Assembly (NCBI GenBank): GCA_022828125.1
Contig: JAJEJD010000019.1
Location: 204,875-268,874, forward strand
Reading direction: 5' to 3'
From: a bacterium
GTDB taxonomy: Bacteria > UBA8248
DNA length: 64,000 bases
Notes under the pieces: generated by a model
What the model saw: the letters and a program-made list of their open reading frames with translations, nothing else
Database searches by the model: none
What the model was told of the DNA's origin: nothing
Shown here: in pieces, positions 19,941 to 28,286 of the stretch
Layout of the letters: each line of letters opens with the position of its first letter
Position numbering within the stretch: the stretch's first letter is position 1
Translations under genes and position numbers: made by a program

Positions 19941-20144
19941 ATGAGCCGATACATCTGGATTTGTCCGAAATGCCTGCACCGGTTTCAGGGACACGTGTTC
20001 GATGAGGGCACCTACGAAAGCGGCCCCATCTGCAACGCCTGCTGCGTGGAACTGGAATTCCGGCACGAAGAGGACTCAGGCGCCAAGCCCTCGAACAAGG
20101 AGCCGAACGCCAGCAAGCAGGTCCGCGCGACTCACCCCGCCTAG
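19941..20144 (+). CDS. Small zinc-ribbon protein
   Basis: A 67-residue protein with two cysteine knuckles: CPKC at residues 8-11 and C-N-A-C-C at 31-35, spaced as in a zinc ribbon. The last third is polar and rich in Lys/Ser/Ala, probably disordered. AAGGAGATCGGC directly before the ATG gives a good ribosome site. It is GC-rich, unlike the genes on both sides. Function unknown; FmdB-type regulators have a similar plan but I cannot assign it there. Confidence 0.6.
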   Translation: MSRYIWICPKCLHRFQGHVFDEGTYESGPICNACCVELEFRHEEDSGAKPSNKEPNASKQVRATHPA

Positions 20145-20153
20145 GATTGCCGT

Positions 20154-20346
20154 GCGTGATACCTGCGGCATTCCTCGCCGAAGCAAAGCGTCGGGAAATC
20201 CCCATTTCTGTCGAAAATACGGATAATCCGTCATTCAGCGAGTTTTTTGTAGAGCGGCGCGAACCTTTCATGGCTCGCCTGATAGGCCGCCATGACGCGG
20301 GCGCGCGGCCTGCTCCCCCTGCGTTTCTCGATAAAGTCGGCCAGCG
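20154..20346 (-). pseudogene. Fused remnants of def and of an RHH gene
   Basis: Bases 20154-20216 match the last ~20 codons of def (22734-22796) with scattered substitutions. Directly beside them, 20228-20346 aligns without gaps to 21761-21879, the 3' half of the intact RHH gene; I count 9 mismatches in 119. The reading frame of the RHH part (about 38 codons, ending A-P-L-Y-K-K-L-A-E) is still open but lacks the DNA-binding N-terminus. From 20347 to 20667 I see no gene. Confidence 0.7.
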
Positions 20347-20667
20347 GCGCGGCGGGCTTGATGAATCCGGCGCGGCCTCGATGGGTGGCGGGGAAAGGGA
20401 ACCGACTACGCGGCGGGGAGAATTTTTTTTCCGCTCCCCTTCATCGGGGGAAATCGGCAAAACAGGGCTTCATGCTCCATGCCGAAAGCGGAAAGGGATT
20501 TTTTTATGCGCGCCGTCAATTTCATTACATGGCCGGGCGGGCATGATATGATCTCGCCCGGGTGATAACGGCGCATGGGCCGCTGATGGCACCGCCGCCG
20601 CTTGCCGATAGGGCACACTTCGGAGGGGTGAGTGACGAACTACGCAGACAAATTGGAGGCACAAAAA

Positions 20668-21426
20668 ATGTCGCAATATCTAATAGTTGATGCGGATAGT
20701 TGGCCAACCCATAAAGGAAACGAGAAACCGTGTCTGGATGTTGCAATTCCTTCTGTCTTGGAGTCTGTCTTCTGCGCGCTGGTAGGTGCTTTCGGTAAGT
20801 TACCTGACGAACGAATTGAAGTCTCCTGGTGGAAAGATGTATCCAGAGTCCTTTCAGATTCCCGTCCTTATCAAATCCGTATTAATGCTCAAAATAGGAA
20901 TTGGTGCGAATACGTCTATCAGTTCTCGCACAAACTGTGCCATGTAATGACGAACTACAATCCCAACAAAGTAAATCGCCATACTTGGTTTGAGGAAAGT
21001 CTTTGCGAAATGGCGTCATTGTTCGTTTTGTCTAGATTATCGGAGACTTGGAAAACCAACCCGCCTGTGAATGTCCGTGGAGCTGCCGAATTTGCACCTA
21101 GCCACGCAAAATACTGTGAGGATTTCGCAGACAAACACCAGACACCAGAACGCAAAAACTTACCAAGATGGTTATCATTAAATCTTGAGGATATGCAAAA
21201 CAATCCTTATCTTCGCTGCCGCAATGCAGTTGTAGCCCTTGCCCTTCTTGAAAATTTTCGGAGCGACCCTTCTCTTTGGGCGGACTGCGGATATATCAAT
21301 TATTGGAATGTTGAAAACGACAAAACTTTTGAAGACTATTTGAATTCATGGGAAAAGTGTTTGAAATGCAATGACTCTGATTCGGTTCGAGTACCTGCCC
21401 TCATTAGAAAAATGTTTTACGAGTAG
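20668..21426 (+). CDS. Zincin-like protein with altered HExxH motif
   Basis: A 252-residue AT-rich gene. The segment QFSHKLCHVMTNY (residues ~94-106) followed by W-F-E-E-S-L-C-E-M-A-S (~119-129) has the layout of a gluzincin peptidase: HxxxH, then a downstream E in a helix. Relatives I recall read HELCH; here the catalytic glutamate is lysine (HKLCH), so metal binding may survive without peptidase activity. The start at 20668 is preferred because GGAGG lies eight bases before it; an in-frame GTG at 20632 also has GGAGGGG. It lies between duplicated def/RHH pieces and was probably acquired. Confidence 0.65.
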   Translation: MSQYLIVDADSWPTHKGNEKPCLDVAIPSVLESVFCALVGAFGKLPDERIEVSWWKDVSRVLSDSRPYQIRINAQNRNWCEYVYQFSHKLCHVMTNYNPNKVNRHTWFEESLCEMASLFVLSRLSETWKTNPPVNVRGAAEFAPSHAKYCEDFADKHQTPERKNLPRWLSLNLEDMQNNPYLRCRNAVVALALLENFRSDPSLWADCGYINYWNVENDKTFEDYLNSWEKCLKCNDSDSVRVPALIRKMFYE

Positions 21427-21687
21427 CAAGTCGTGAAGATAAACCAGTTGATCGCAAGTCTTGAATCCGCGCCCGTGGGCGACGGCGATCTTATGGACGA
21501 GCCGTTCCTGTGATAGCCATATTAGCGTCGCCCCCTTCATGCTGCTCTTGCACCCTGGTATTGTGTACGGGCCTTTCCCTTGATGTGATGGCGTGAAGTC
21601 CGGGTTTGGACAAGCCCTGTGCCTAGACATCGTGTGAGCCCGAGCGTGGACCGGGTGCTCTACTCGGCCTCTTCTTTGGGCCGCGGC

Positions 21688-21728
21688 GCGTGATGCCTGC
21701 GGTATGCCTATCCGAAGCAAAGAGAAGT
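21688..21728 (-). pseudogene. Second remnant of def 3' end
   Basis: Bases 21688-21717 (GCGTGATGCCTGCGGTATGCC onward) match the def 3' end at 22734, with similarity reaching left to about 21668; to the right it decays before the RHH gene at 21764. The 260 bases from 21427 to 21687 hold no gene I can support; a plus-strand frame at 21433 reads V-G-D-G-D-L-M-D-E-P-F-L then stops. Confidence 0.6.
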
Positions 21729-21763
21729 GAAATCCCTCATCCAGTCTAAAACCGGATAGGCCG

Positions 21764-21994
21764 TCATTCAGCGAGTTTTTTGTAGAGAGGCGCGAACCTT
21801 TCATGGCTCGCCTGATAGACCGCCATGACGCGGGGGCGCGGCCGACTCCCCTTGCGCTTCTCGATCAGGTCGGCCAGCGCCTCATCGATCAGGGAGTGAA
21901 GCTGCCGTCCCTCGCTGCGCGCAAGTCTGCGGACGGCGGCCAGAATCTCCGAATCCACCCGGGTTGTAAATTTCTCTCGTCGGCGGGTCGCCAT
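21764..21994 (-). CDS. Ribbon-helix-helix DNA-binding protein
   Basis: A 76-residue basic protein. The N-terminal half, F-T-T-R-V-D-S-E-I-L-A-A-V-R-R-L-A, then an E-G-R-Q-L-H-S-L-I-D-E-A-L-A-D-L helix, is the strand-helix-helix plan of CopG/ParD/VapB-like regulators. GGAGG lies six bases before the ATG. No toxin gene is adjacent, so it is either an orphan antitoxin or a stand-alone regulator. A truncated second copy lies at 20228-20346. Confidence 0.75.
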   Translation of the reverse strand: MATRRREKFTTRVDSEILAAVRRLARSEGRQLHSLIDEALADLIEKRKGSRPRPRVMAVYQASHERFAPLYKKLAE

Positions 21995-22055
21995 GTGACG
22001 CCTCCAATCTTGTTTCCCTCACTCCGCATAAAGCCCGAGGGGCCGCTTCAACCGC

Positions 22056-22625
22056 TCAGGGCCGGACTTTCTTGATGCGCCACTGCTTGAACTTCGCATC
22101 GGTGGAGACGCACGGCGCGAGCGCGAGATCGCGCGACATGTACGGCCCGGCCGACCTGCTGGCGGCCCCCGCGACGAGGCAAAGCGTCCGGTCCGCGCCG
22201 GGGCGGAACTCCATCGCCGCAGCGTCGTAATCGAAGAGCTGACCGGGGGCGTTCTTGGCGCAATCCAACAATCCCAGGGTAACCCCGGCGGCGGCCGGCG
22301 CAAGCAGCGCCGCGCATTTCCCGGAAAATGTGGCCGAAGCTACCCGCCGCGCCGCCTCATCGTAGCGGAACTGCACGTCGCCGCCCCTCGGCTTGCACGA
22401 GTGCGTATGCAGCCTGTCGCTGAATCCTCGTCCGCGGGTATCGATGCACCAGCCAAGCCCATCCTGCTCGTCGAGGTTGTCCGCCAGGTAGATGACCGGC
22501 GCGGGCGTCCTAAGGTCGGGCGGTTCCGCATGCGCCGCCGCCGGGAGACCCAGCAGAAGAAGAAACACCAAATGAGCGAGCGCCTTGACGGCCGAGTGGG
22601 CGCCTGTAGCTGCGAGCATCGTCAT
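22056..22625 (-). CDS. Secreted beta-trefoil (ricin-type) protein
   Basis: A 189-residue exported protein. A signal peptide covers residues 1-33, with a hydrophobic core (L-V-F-L-L-L-L-G-L) and an A-H-A cleavage site. The mature part shows three ricin-B type repeats with the Q-x-F/W signature: V-Q-F-R-Y-D, G-Q-L-F-D-Y-D and F-K-Q-W-R-I, and paired cysteines. Such domains usually bind sugars. ATG at 22625 is chosen for AGGAGG nine bases upstream; an in-frame start at 22649 lies before that site. Ligand unknown. Confidence 0.7.
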   Translation of the reverse strand: MTMLAATGAHSAVKALAHLVFLLLLGLPAAAHAEPPDLRTPAPVIYLADNLDEQDGLGWCIDTRGRGFSDRLHTHSCKPRGGDVQFRYDEAARRVASATFSGKCAALLAPAAAGVTLGLLDCAKNAPGQLFDYDAAAMEFRPGADRTLCLVAGAASRSAGPYMSRDLALAPCVSTDAKFKQWRIKKVRP

Positions 22626-22711
22626 TTCCGGATTCCTCCTGCATTCCATGACTCACCGTATCGGCCATGCCGATGCGGGAGAAAACAAGCTGACCTACTC
22701 CGCCAAATCTC

Positions 22712-23239
22712 TCAATCCTCTTTCGGCCTCGGGGCGTGGTATCTGCGGTATTCCTCGCCGAAGCATAGCGTGGAGAAATCGCGCATTCTGTCGATGAATA
22801 TCAACCCATCGAGATGGTCGTATTCATGCTGGCACACGCGCGCGGCGAAGCCTTCAAGCTCCTCGGCATAGGCTTGTCCCTGCGCGTCCAGAGCTTCCAG
22901 GCGCACGCGGTCGTTGCGCGGCACGCGACCGTGAATGTCGGGGATGCTGAGACACCCCTCCCAGTCCTCCCAATCCTCATTGCCCAAGGGCGTGAGCTTC
23001 GGATTCACGACTACGCGCAGCGTCGCCTCATCGTCAGGATCCGTCTGCATGACGAACAGCCGCAGCCCCTCGTGCACCTGCGGGGCGGCCAAGCCTACGC
23101 CCGCGTATTCCTGCATCGTCTCGATCAAGTCGTCGATGAAGCCCGCGAGTTCGGGACTCCCCAACCCCTCGGGCGCAATCTCGCGCGCCTTTCCGCGCAG
23201 GACGGGGTGGCCCATGCGCGCGACCTTTAATATGGGCAT
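22712..23239 (-). CDS. def: Peptide deformylase
   Basis: A 175-residue metalloenzyme removing the formyl group from nascent N-termini. All three motifs are present: G-V-G-L-A-A-P-Q-V (residues ~47-55), E-G-C-L-S-I-P (~94-100) with the metal cysteine, and Q-H-E-Y-D-H-L-D-G (~137-145) with two metal histidines and the catalytic glutamate. The first motif of the family normally ends in Q-I/V, as here. Nine bases upstream ends the HAD gene. Its 3' end is duplicated in part at 20154 and 21688. Confidence 0.95.
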   Translation of the reverse strand: MPILKVARMGHPVLRGKAREIAPEGLGSPELAGFIDDLIETMQEYAGVGLAAPQVHEGLRLFVMQTDPDDEATLRVVVNPKLTPLGNEDWEDWEGCLSIPDIHGRVPRNDRVRLEALDAQGQAYAEELEGFAARVCQHEYDHLDGLIFIDRMRDFSTLCFGEEYRRYHAPRPKED

Positions 23240-23248
23240 CTCCCTCTC

Positions 23249-23965
23249 CTATCCGCTTGGGGACGAGGCCGGCGGCAGGGCGGCGAACCAAGCGGCCAGA
23301 CCGCCGGGATCGACCGTCTCCTCCAGCGAGTCCACGACGCGGTCGGCCTCGGTGAGTTTTTCGGCGGGGTAGCTCGTCGTCACCGCGAGCGTCCTCATGC
23401 CGGCCGCATTGCCCGAGCGCACGCCTGCGACGGAATCCTCCACCACGAGACAGGACGCCGGCGGAATAAGTTCGGCGCGGCTCTCGTTTATCCGCGCAAG
23501 CGCCGTCAGGAAACTCTCCGGATCGGGCTTTCCCCGGCTCACCATCTCCGCCGTCACGATGATCGGGAAACAATCGATCAGCCCCACCCGCTCCAGCACG
23601 GGCCGCACCTCGTGGCCCAGGGCGCCGCTCGCAATGGCGAGGGGCCAGTGCGCGGCCGCCGCGCGAATCATCTCCGCGGCGCCGGGCAGAATCTGCGGCG
23701 CCAGAGCGATTTCCTGATAGCGCGCCTCTTTCATCTCCAGAAGCTGCTCGAATCGGTCGGCCTCGACGGCCACGCCGCGGTCGTTCAGAACGTGGGTGAA
23801 CAGGAGCCTGTCGTCGAACGCGAGGTAGCGCTCGGCGTATTCCTCTTCCGTGAGGTCCAGGTCCAGCTCTTCCGACAGCACCGTCTGGAACGCCGCCAGA
23901 TGGAGCGGCTCGCTGTCCGCGATGGTGCCGTCGAAATCAAAAATGATCGCTTGTAATTCCGGCAT
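23249..23965 (-). CDS. HAD-superfamily phosphatase/phosphomutase
   Basis: A 238-residue HAD hydrolase. Motif I DFDGTIADSEPLH (residues 9-21) has the nucleophile and acid/base aspartates. Motif II is A-S-G-A-L-G (~114), motif III the lysine in G-K-P-D-P-E-S-F (~145) and motif IV V-E-D-S-V-A-G-V (~172). The helical cap after motif I is the beta-phosphoglucomutase/phosphoglycolate phosphatase type. Substrate not assignable. It lies nine bases upstream of def. Confidence 0.88.
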   Translation of the reverse strand: MPELQAIIFDFDGTIADSEPLHLAAFQTVLSEELDLDLTEEEYAERYLAFDDRLLFTHVLNDRGVAVEADRFEQLLEMKEARYQEIALAPQILPGAAEMIRAAAAHWPLAIASGALGHEVRPVLERVGLIDCFPIIVTAEMVSRGKPDPESFLTALARINESRAELIPPASCLVVEDSVAGVRSGNAAGMRTLAVTTSYPAEKLTEADRVVDSLEETVDPGGLAAWFAALPPASSPSG

Positions 23966-24053
23966 TCTCTCTCTCCGTATCCATGGCCGCCACGCCCCGG
24001 TGGAAGCCTCCGCCTCGCCGCCGAACGCTATCCGCCATCAGTTTTACCGGGCC

Positions 24054-24818
24054 TTACAGCCACCCGCCTCCGTCTTCGAATATGCTCTCACCCGTGATGT
24101 AGGCCGATGCGTCTGACGCCAGAAAAACTGCGAGACCCACGATGTCTTCGGGCTCGCCCACACGGCCGAGTATCGTCCTCTCGTTTAAACCCTCTTCCAC
24201 TTCAGGGTCTGCGAGCGCGGGTGCGAGCATGGGCGTTCTGTGCACGCCCGGGCAGATGCAGTTCACGCGAACGCCCCGCCCGCCCCACTCCATCGCAAGC
24301 GATTTCGTCAGGCCCACCACGCCGTATTTGCTCGCGTTATAGGCCGCGCGCGCGGGCCTGTGGCCCCGCTCGCCCAGGAACGTGCCGATGCTCACGATGC
24401 TGCCGTAGCCTCGCTCAAGCATCCCGCGCCCCGCGGCCTGCGCGCAGAGAAAAGCGCCCGTCAGGTTCACGTCGAGGACAAAGCGGAAATCCTCCGGGCT
24501 CACGTCCACGCTCGGGTCGGCGTTGATGACGCCCGCCCCGTTTATCAGGATGTCGACCCCGCCCAGGGTCTCTTCGGCCTGCTCCACGGCGCGCGCCACC
24601 TCATCCGCTTTCGTCACGTCCGCCCCGATAGCGAGCGCGCGGCGTCCCAGAGCCTCGATTCGGCGGGCCGTCTCGGCCACGAGGTGCTCTCTCCTGCCCA
24701 AAACGGCCACGTCCGCGCCCGCCTGGGCCAGACCCAGCGCCATCGCCTCGCCCAGTCCCGTGCCCGCGCCCGTTACCAGGGCCGCCTTTCCGTCCAGACG
24801 AAATTTATCGAGTATCAA
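24054..24818 (-). CDS. Short-chain dehydrogenase/reductase
   Basis: A 254-residue classical SDR. TGAGTGLGEA (residues 16-25) binds NAD(P); the N-G-A-G motif lies near 92, the catalytic serine in V-S-I-G-T near 141, and the Y-x3-K pair in Y-N-A-S-K-Y-G near 159-163. C-terminal I-T-G-E-S-I-F-E-D-G-G-G is characteristic. The arginine after the glycine motif (L-G-R-R) suggests NADPH. Gluconate 5-dehydrogenase-like members are close in style, but the substrate is uncertain. Confidence 0.88.
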   Translation of the reverse strand: MILDKFRLDGKAALVTGAGTGLGEAMALGLAQAGADVAVLGRREHLVAETARRIEALGRRALAIGADVTKADEVARAVEQAEETLGGVDILINGAGVINADPSVDVSPEDFRFVLDVNLTGAFLCAQAAGRGMLERGYGSIVSIGTFLGERGHRPARAAYNASKYGVVGLTKSLAMEWGGRGVRVNCICPGVHRTPMLAPALADPEVEEGLNERTILGRVGEPEDIVGLAVFLASDASAYITGESIFEDGGGWL

Positions 24819-24972
24819 GCCAGAATCCTTTTGTGATGATGAAACATGACGCGATGATTCGCACCGCTCCCGTAAAAGCGCCCCAAGCTAGGGGATGGCA
24901 CATGGGGTGTCAATACGAGGGGCTGATGTTTCGACCCGACGCGAGAGCATGATGGAACGCATCTCGTAGTGG

Positions 24973-25037
24973 GTTAGTTGAAAAAGCCCCCTCCGCCTCA
25001 TCCTGAGTAGCGACGGCACAGGTTCTCGCCTTAAAAA
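24973..25037. repeat. Truncated family B repeat end
   Basis: GTTGAAAAAGCCCCCTCCGC followed by CATCCTGAGTAGCGACGG is one terminal arm of a family B element without its other end. It stops where family A copy 2 begins, suggesting one element disrupted the other. The stretch 24819-24972 shows nothing recognisable. Confidence 0.5.
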
Positions 25038-25150
25038 CCAACCCCCCTACCCCCCCTTGACAGGGGGGTATGAAAAAGAGGCACCCGCCGCCGGTAGAGC
25101 GGCTTTTGTTTTTTCTTGCCCCCCTGTCAAGGGGGGGTAGGGGGGGTTGC
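25038..25150. repeat. Palindromic repeat, family A copy 2
   Basis: Arms (C-run, TACC, C-run, TTGACAGGGGGG) at 25038-25068 and the complement at 25118-25149. The interior carries a GC-rich hairpin (CCGCCGCCGGTAGAGCGG) between AT-rich strips, the plan of copy 1. The right end GGTTGCCTTT is identical with copies 1 and 3. Confidence 0.75.
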
Positions 25151-25281
25151 CTTTATCCCCTGGGGAGGGAGGCTTTTTCACCAACCCCGTTGTTGAGGGC
25201 ATACATAAAGATTACACTTTTCCCGATGCGCCAGCGCTTCACAAAACCGCCCTGCCCTTCATCTCAAACCGGGCTATCCGA

Positions 25282-25965
25282 ATGGCCGCAACCCAACCGG
25301 AACAATCGCTGGACGAGAAGCATGAAACCTGCCCCCTGTGCGGGTCGGGTGAGGCCGCCCTCTATCTGCGCGCCGATGGCAGGGATTACGCGCACTGCCC
25401 GGTATGCCGCCTCATCTTCGTGCCGCCCGGGTTCTGGCCCGCGCCGGATGCGGAAAAAGCGAGATACTTACAACATCAGAATTCAGGCTCCGATGAAGGC
25501 TACGTCGCCTTTCTCAAGCAGTTGAGCGACCCCTTGGCGAAAATGCTGCCCCAGGGCGCGCGGGGGCTTGATTTCGGCGCGGGGCCGGCTTCGGACGGAC
25601 ATCCCGTCTTGTGCGAACTGTTCCGGGCGGAAGGCTTCGAGTGCCTGCCCTACGACCCGTACTTCTTCCCCGAAATGCCGGATGGCCCGTTCGATTTCAT
25701 CGCCGCGAGCGAGACATTCGAGCATTTGAGGCATCCGAGAGAAGAAATCGGGCGGATTTATGAAAACCTCAAAACCGGCGGTCTGCTCGGCGTCATGACG
25801 GCGTTCTGGGAGGAAGCGCTATTCATGAACAACTGGCACTACCGGCGCGACTTCACCCACCTTTGCTTCTACCGGATGGAGAGTTTCGCGTGGATTCAGG
25901 AGCATTTCGGCTTCGCCTGCCGCTGGACGGATGAGCGCCGCGTCATCATTCTGGAGAAACTTTAA
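25282..25965 (+). CDS. Zinc-ribbon class I SAM-dependent methyltransferase
   Basis: A 227-residue methyltransferase. An N-terminal zinc ribbon with C-P-L-C (~15-18) and C-P-V-C (~38-41) precedes the Rossmann-like domain with motif I G-L-D-F-G-A-G-P-A (~94-102). The acidic motif is changed to Y-D-P-Y, and F-D-F-I-A-A-S-E-T-F-E-H-L (~137-149) is the UbiE/BioC-like motif with the E-V/T-x-E-H signature. The ATG at 25282 is used because the frame upstream runs into repeat DNA. It is bracketed by repeats and has no operon partner. Substrate unknown. Confidence 0.8.
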   Translation: MAATQPEQSLDEKHETCPLCGSGEAALYLRADGRDYAHCPVCRLIFVPPGFWPAPDAEKARYLQHQNSGSDEGYVAFLKQLSDPLAKMLPQGARGLDFGAGPASDGHPVLCELFRAEGFECLPYDPYFFPEMPDGPFDFIAASETFEHLRHPREEIGRIYENLKTGGLLGVMTAFWEEALFMNNWHYRRDFTHLCFYRMESFAWIQEHFGFACRWTDERRVIILEKL

Positions 25966-26017
25966 TAGGGCTTGGCTCTCATTGTTCTCTCGTAATCTGG
26001 GGCGGGACGAACGGGGT

Positions 26018-26257
26018 TGTTGAAAAAGTCCCTGAGAGGGTAACGGCAACCCCCTTGAAAGGAAAATTCCATAAAGCAACCCCCCCTACCCCCCCTTGTC
26101 AGGGGGGCAAGAAAAAACAAAAGCCCCTCTACCGGCGGCGAGCGTCGCCTTTTCATACCCCCCTCGTCAGGGGCAAGAAATAACAAAGCCCCCTCATCCC
26201 GGCGGGAACGCATCGCCTTTTTATACCCCCCTGACAAGGGGGGGTAGGGGGGGTTGC
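26018..26257. repeat. Composite of repeat end and family A copy 3
   Basis: 26018-26033 is a GTTGTTGAAAAAGTCC end. Family A arms then lie at 26076-26107 and 26226-26257. The interior is longer than in copies 1 and 2: a second partial arm pair (CCCCCCTCGTCAGGGG near 26158-26173) shows that one element has gone into or recombined with another. The right half reads as the reverse complement of copy 1. Confidence 0.7.
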
Positions 26258-26306
26258 CTTTCAACGAGTGAAGGGGCAATCGAACCGACCGAGCAGGCGT
26301 CGCCCC

Positions 26307-26380
26307 GTAGGGACAGGCCTCCGTGCCTGTCCTGATTCGAACCATCCTGCAAAAGGACAACCACGGAGGGTTGTCCCTAC
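26307..26380. repeat. Inverted GGACAGGC/GTTGTCC repeat
   Basis: GTAGGGACAGGC with CCTCCGTG and GCCTGTCC forms a hairpin (26307-26332). About 20 bp on, GGACAACCACGGAGGGTTGTCCCTAC (26354-26380) is an inverted, base-changed version. No gene is present in 26258-26537. Confidence 0.6.
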
Positions 26381-26537
26381 ACCCACAACACCGTATCCAC
26401 CGCCTGTGACAAAAATTTTAATGCGCTCGCTCGCGTCCCATATTTTTCATATTGCTTGTTCGCGCCCATCCGGTGTGGCATTCTTGCCCGTGGGAAAAAC
26501 CTCTTGATTCATGTGGGGAAACGCTCTCTTGCACACG

Positions 26538-28262
26538 ATGAAAACGGACATCCTCATCCTGGGTTCGGGCGGCGCGGGCCTCCTGGCCGCGCTCGCCGCG
26601 CACACCCGAAACCCCGCCTTGGACGTCACCGTGGCGGTCAAGGGACTTTTTGGGAAAAGCGGCTGCACGCGCATGGTGCAGGGCGGCTACAACGTCGCGC
26701 TCGCAGAATCCGACTCGGTGGAGAACCACTTTCTCGACACCCTGAAGGGCGGGGCCTGGATTAACGATCAGGAACTCGCCTGGACGCTCGTGAGCCGCGC
26801 CCCCGGCTGCGTGGAGCGGCTCGAAACCGTCTGCGGGTGCTTTTTCGACCGCAACGAGGACGGCACGATCCACCAGAAAGCCTTCGCCGGCCAGAGTTTC
26901 GACAGAACGGTGCACAAGGGCGACCTGACGGGCATCGAGATCACCAACCGCGTGGCCGAACAACTCGTAAGGCGCGGTGTGGACGTGCTGGAAGAGACGC
27001 GCGCCGTGGCGCTATTGCCGGCCAGGCGCGAGCCCGAGCGCGTGGCGGGCGCGCTTTTGCTCGACATCCAGACGGGAGAGTTCATCGCCGTGAACGCGAA
27101 GTGCACGCTCCTCGCCACGGGCGGCGGCCCCACGCTCTATAAAATCTCCGCCTGCGCGCAGGAACTCGCCACCGACGGCATGGCAATCGCCTGGGAGGCG
27201 GGGGCATCGTTCTGCGACATGGAGATGGTGCAGTTCCACCCCACGGGCATCCTGACGGGAGACGGCCTGCAGATAACCGGCACGCTGCTCGAAGAAGGCC
27301 TGCGCGGCGCGGGCGGGCATCTGAAAAACGCGGCGGGCGAGCGCTACATGGAGCGCTACGACCCCGAGCGCATGGAGCGCGCCACGCGCGACGTGGTATC
27401 GCGCGCGGGCTACACCGAGATCATCGAGGGCCGGGGCACGGAGCGCGGCGGCGTGTTCATCGACGTGAGTCATCTGGGAAAATCCTTCGTGCGCAAGAAC
27501 TTCAAGGGCATGGTCGAGCGCTGTGCCGATCTGGGCTACGACCTGGTCGGCGGCCCCGTGGAGGTGACGCCCACCGCGCACTACATGATGGGCGGCGTGA
27601 AGATAGACACCGCGTGCCGCACGAATCTGCCGGGGCTTTACGCCGCCGGCGAGGACGCGGGCGGCACGCACGGCGCGAACCGCCTGGGCGGAAACGGGGT
27701 GGCGAACGCCACGGTGTTCGGCGAGATTGCGGGGGAAGCCATGGCCGAAGAAGCGGCTGACTCCCCCCTCCTCCCCTACGACGCGGAGGCGCTCGCAAAT
27801 GCCGAGGAGAAAACGCTGGATGCGCTGGGCGAAGGCGAATCGCCCTACCCTATCCGGGCGGAACTGAAAGAAACCATGTGGAACAAGGTGGGCTTGAGGA
27901 GAAACGGCGCGGACATCCAGAGCGGGGTCCGTATCCTGCACGATTTGAAGAGACGCGCGGCCGAGGCCCGCGCAGGAGGCGGGCGCGCCTACAACCTCGC
28001 CTGGCAGCACGCGCTCGACGTGAGAAACCAGGTCTCGGTCGCGGAACTCATCGCCTTCTCCGCGCTCGAGCGCGACGAGAGCCGGGGCAGCCACTACAGG
28101 GACGATTGCCCCCATACGGGGGATGAGGACCTCTACAACGTCTATATCAAGAGGGAGCGCGATGCGGCGGTCATCGAGCGGAAACCCGTCGCGTTTCCCC
28201 GCCTGCATCCGGCGGCAGAGCCGGCTGCGCAGCTGGAGCCCGACCCTAATTTCATCGACTGA
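26538..28262 (+). CDS. sdhA: Succinate dehydrogenase/fumarate reductase flavoprotein
   Basis: A 574-residue catalytic flavoprotein of respiratory complex II. The FAD motif G-S-G-G-A-G-L-L-A-A is near residue 8. Active-site residues are in place: F-H-P-T-G (~236), E-E-G-L-R-G-A-G-G (~255), the arginine in V-V-S-R-A-G (~292), H-Y-M-M-G-G (~347) and N-R-L-G-G-N (~382). The site of covalent FAD attachment, a histidine in R-S-H-T of classical SdhA, reads K-S-G-C-T here, so FAD may be bound differently. Start at 26538 (M-K-T-D-I-L-I-L); an earlier in-frame ATG is at 26511. Followed by the anchor and iron-sulfur genes. Confidence 0.92.
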   Translation: MKTDILILGSGGAGLLAALAAHTRNPALDVTVAVKGLFGKSGCTRMVQGGYNVALAESDSVENHFLDTLKGGAWINDQELAWTLVSRAPGCVERLETVCGCFFDRNEDGTIHQKAFAGQSFDRTVHKGDLTGIEITNRVAEQLVRRGVDVLEETRAVALLPARREPERVAGALLLDIQTGEFIAVNAKCTLLATGGGPTLYKISACAQELATDGMAIAWEAGASFCDMEMVQFHPTGILTGDGLQITGTLLEEGLRGAGGHLKNAAGERYMERYDPERMERATRDVVSRAGYTEIIEGRGTERGGVFIDVSHLGKSFVRKNFKGMVERCADLGYDLVGGPVEVTPTAHYMMGGVKIDTACRTNLPGLYAAGEDAGGTHGANRLGGNGVANATVFGEIAGEAMAEEAADSPLLPYDAEALANAEEKTLDALGEGESPYPIRAELKETMWNKVGLRRNGADIQSGVRILHDLKRRAAEARAGGGRAYNLAWQHALDVRNQVSVAELIAFSALERDESRGSHYRDDCPHTGDEDLYNVYIKRERDAAVIERKPVAFPRLHPAAEPAAQLEPDPNFID

Positions 28263-28286
28263 CATTTGAGCGGAGTGAAGGGAAAG

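Noticed and set aside
21382-21392. TCGGTTCGAGT matches part of the tRNA-Leu T-arm, a possible attR
   Set aside because: Only 11 bases, inside the zincin-like coding frame, and the rest of the tRNA 3' end is not repeated.
21433-21513. Short plus-strand frame (V-G-D-G-D-L-M-D-E-P-F) resembling the start of a phage terminase
   Set aside because: Too short to support; no downstream homology or other phage genes.
25147-25281. N-terminal extension of the methyltransferase from a TTG in the repeat
   Set aside because: The first 45 codons are repeat DNA and intergenic sequence; the zinc ribbon follows the ATG at 25282.
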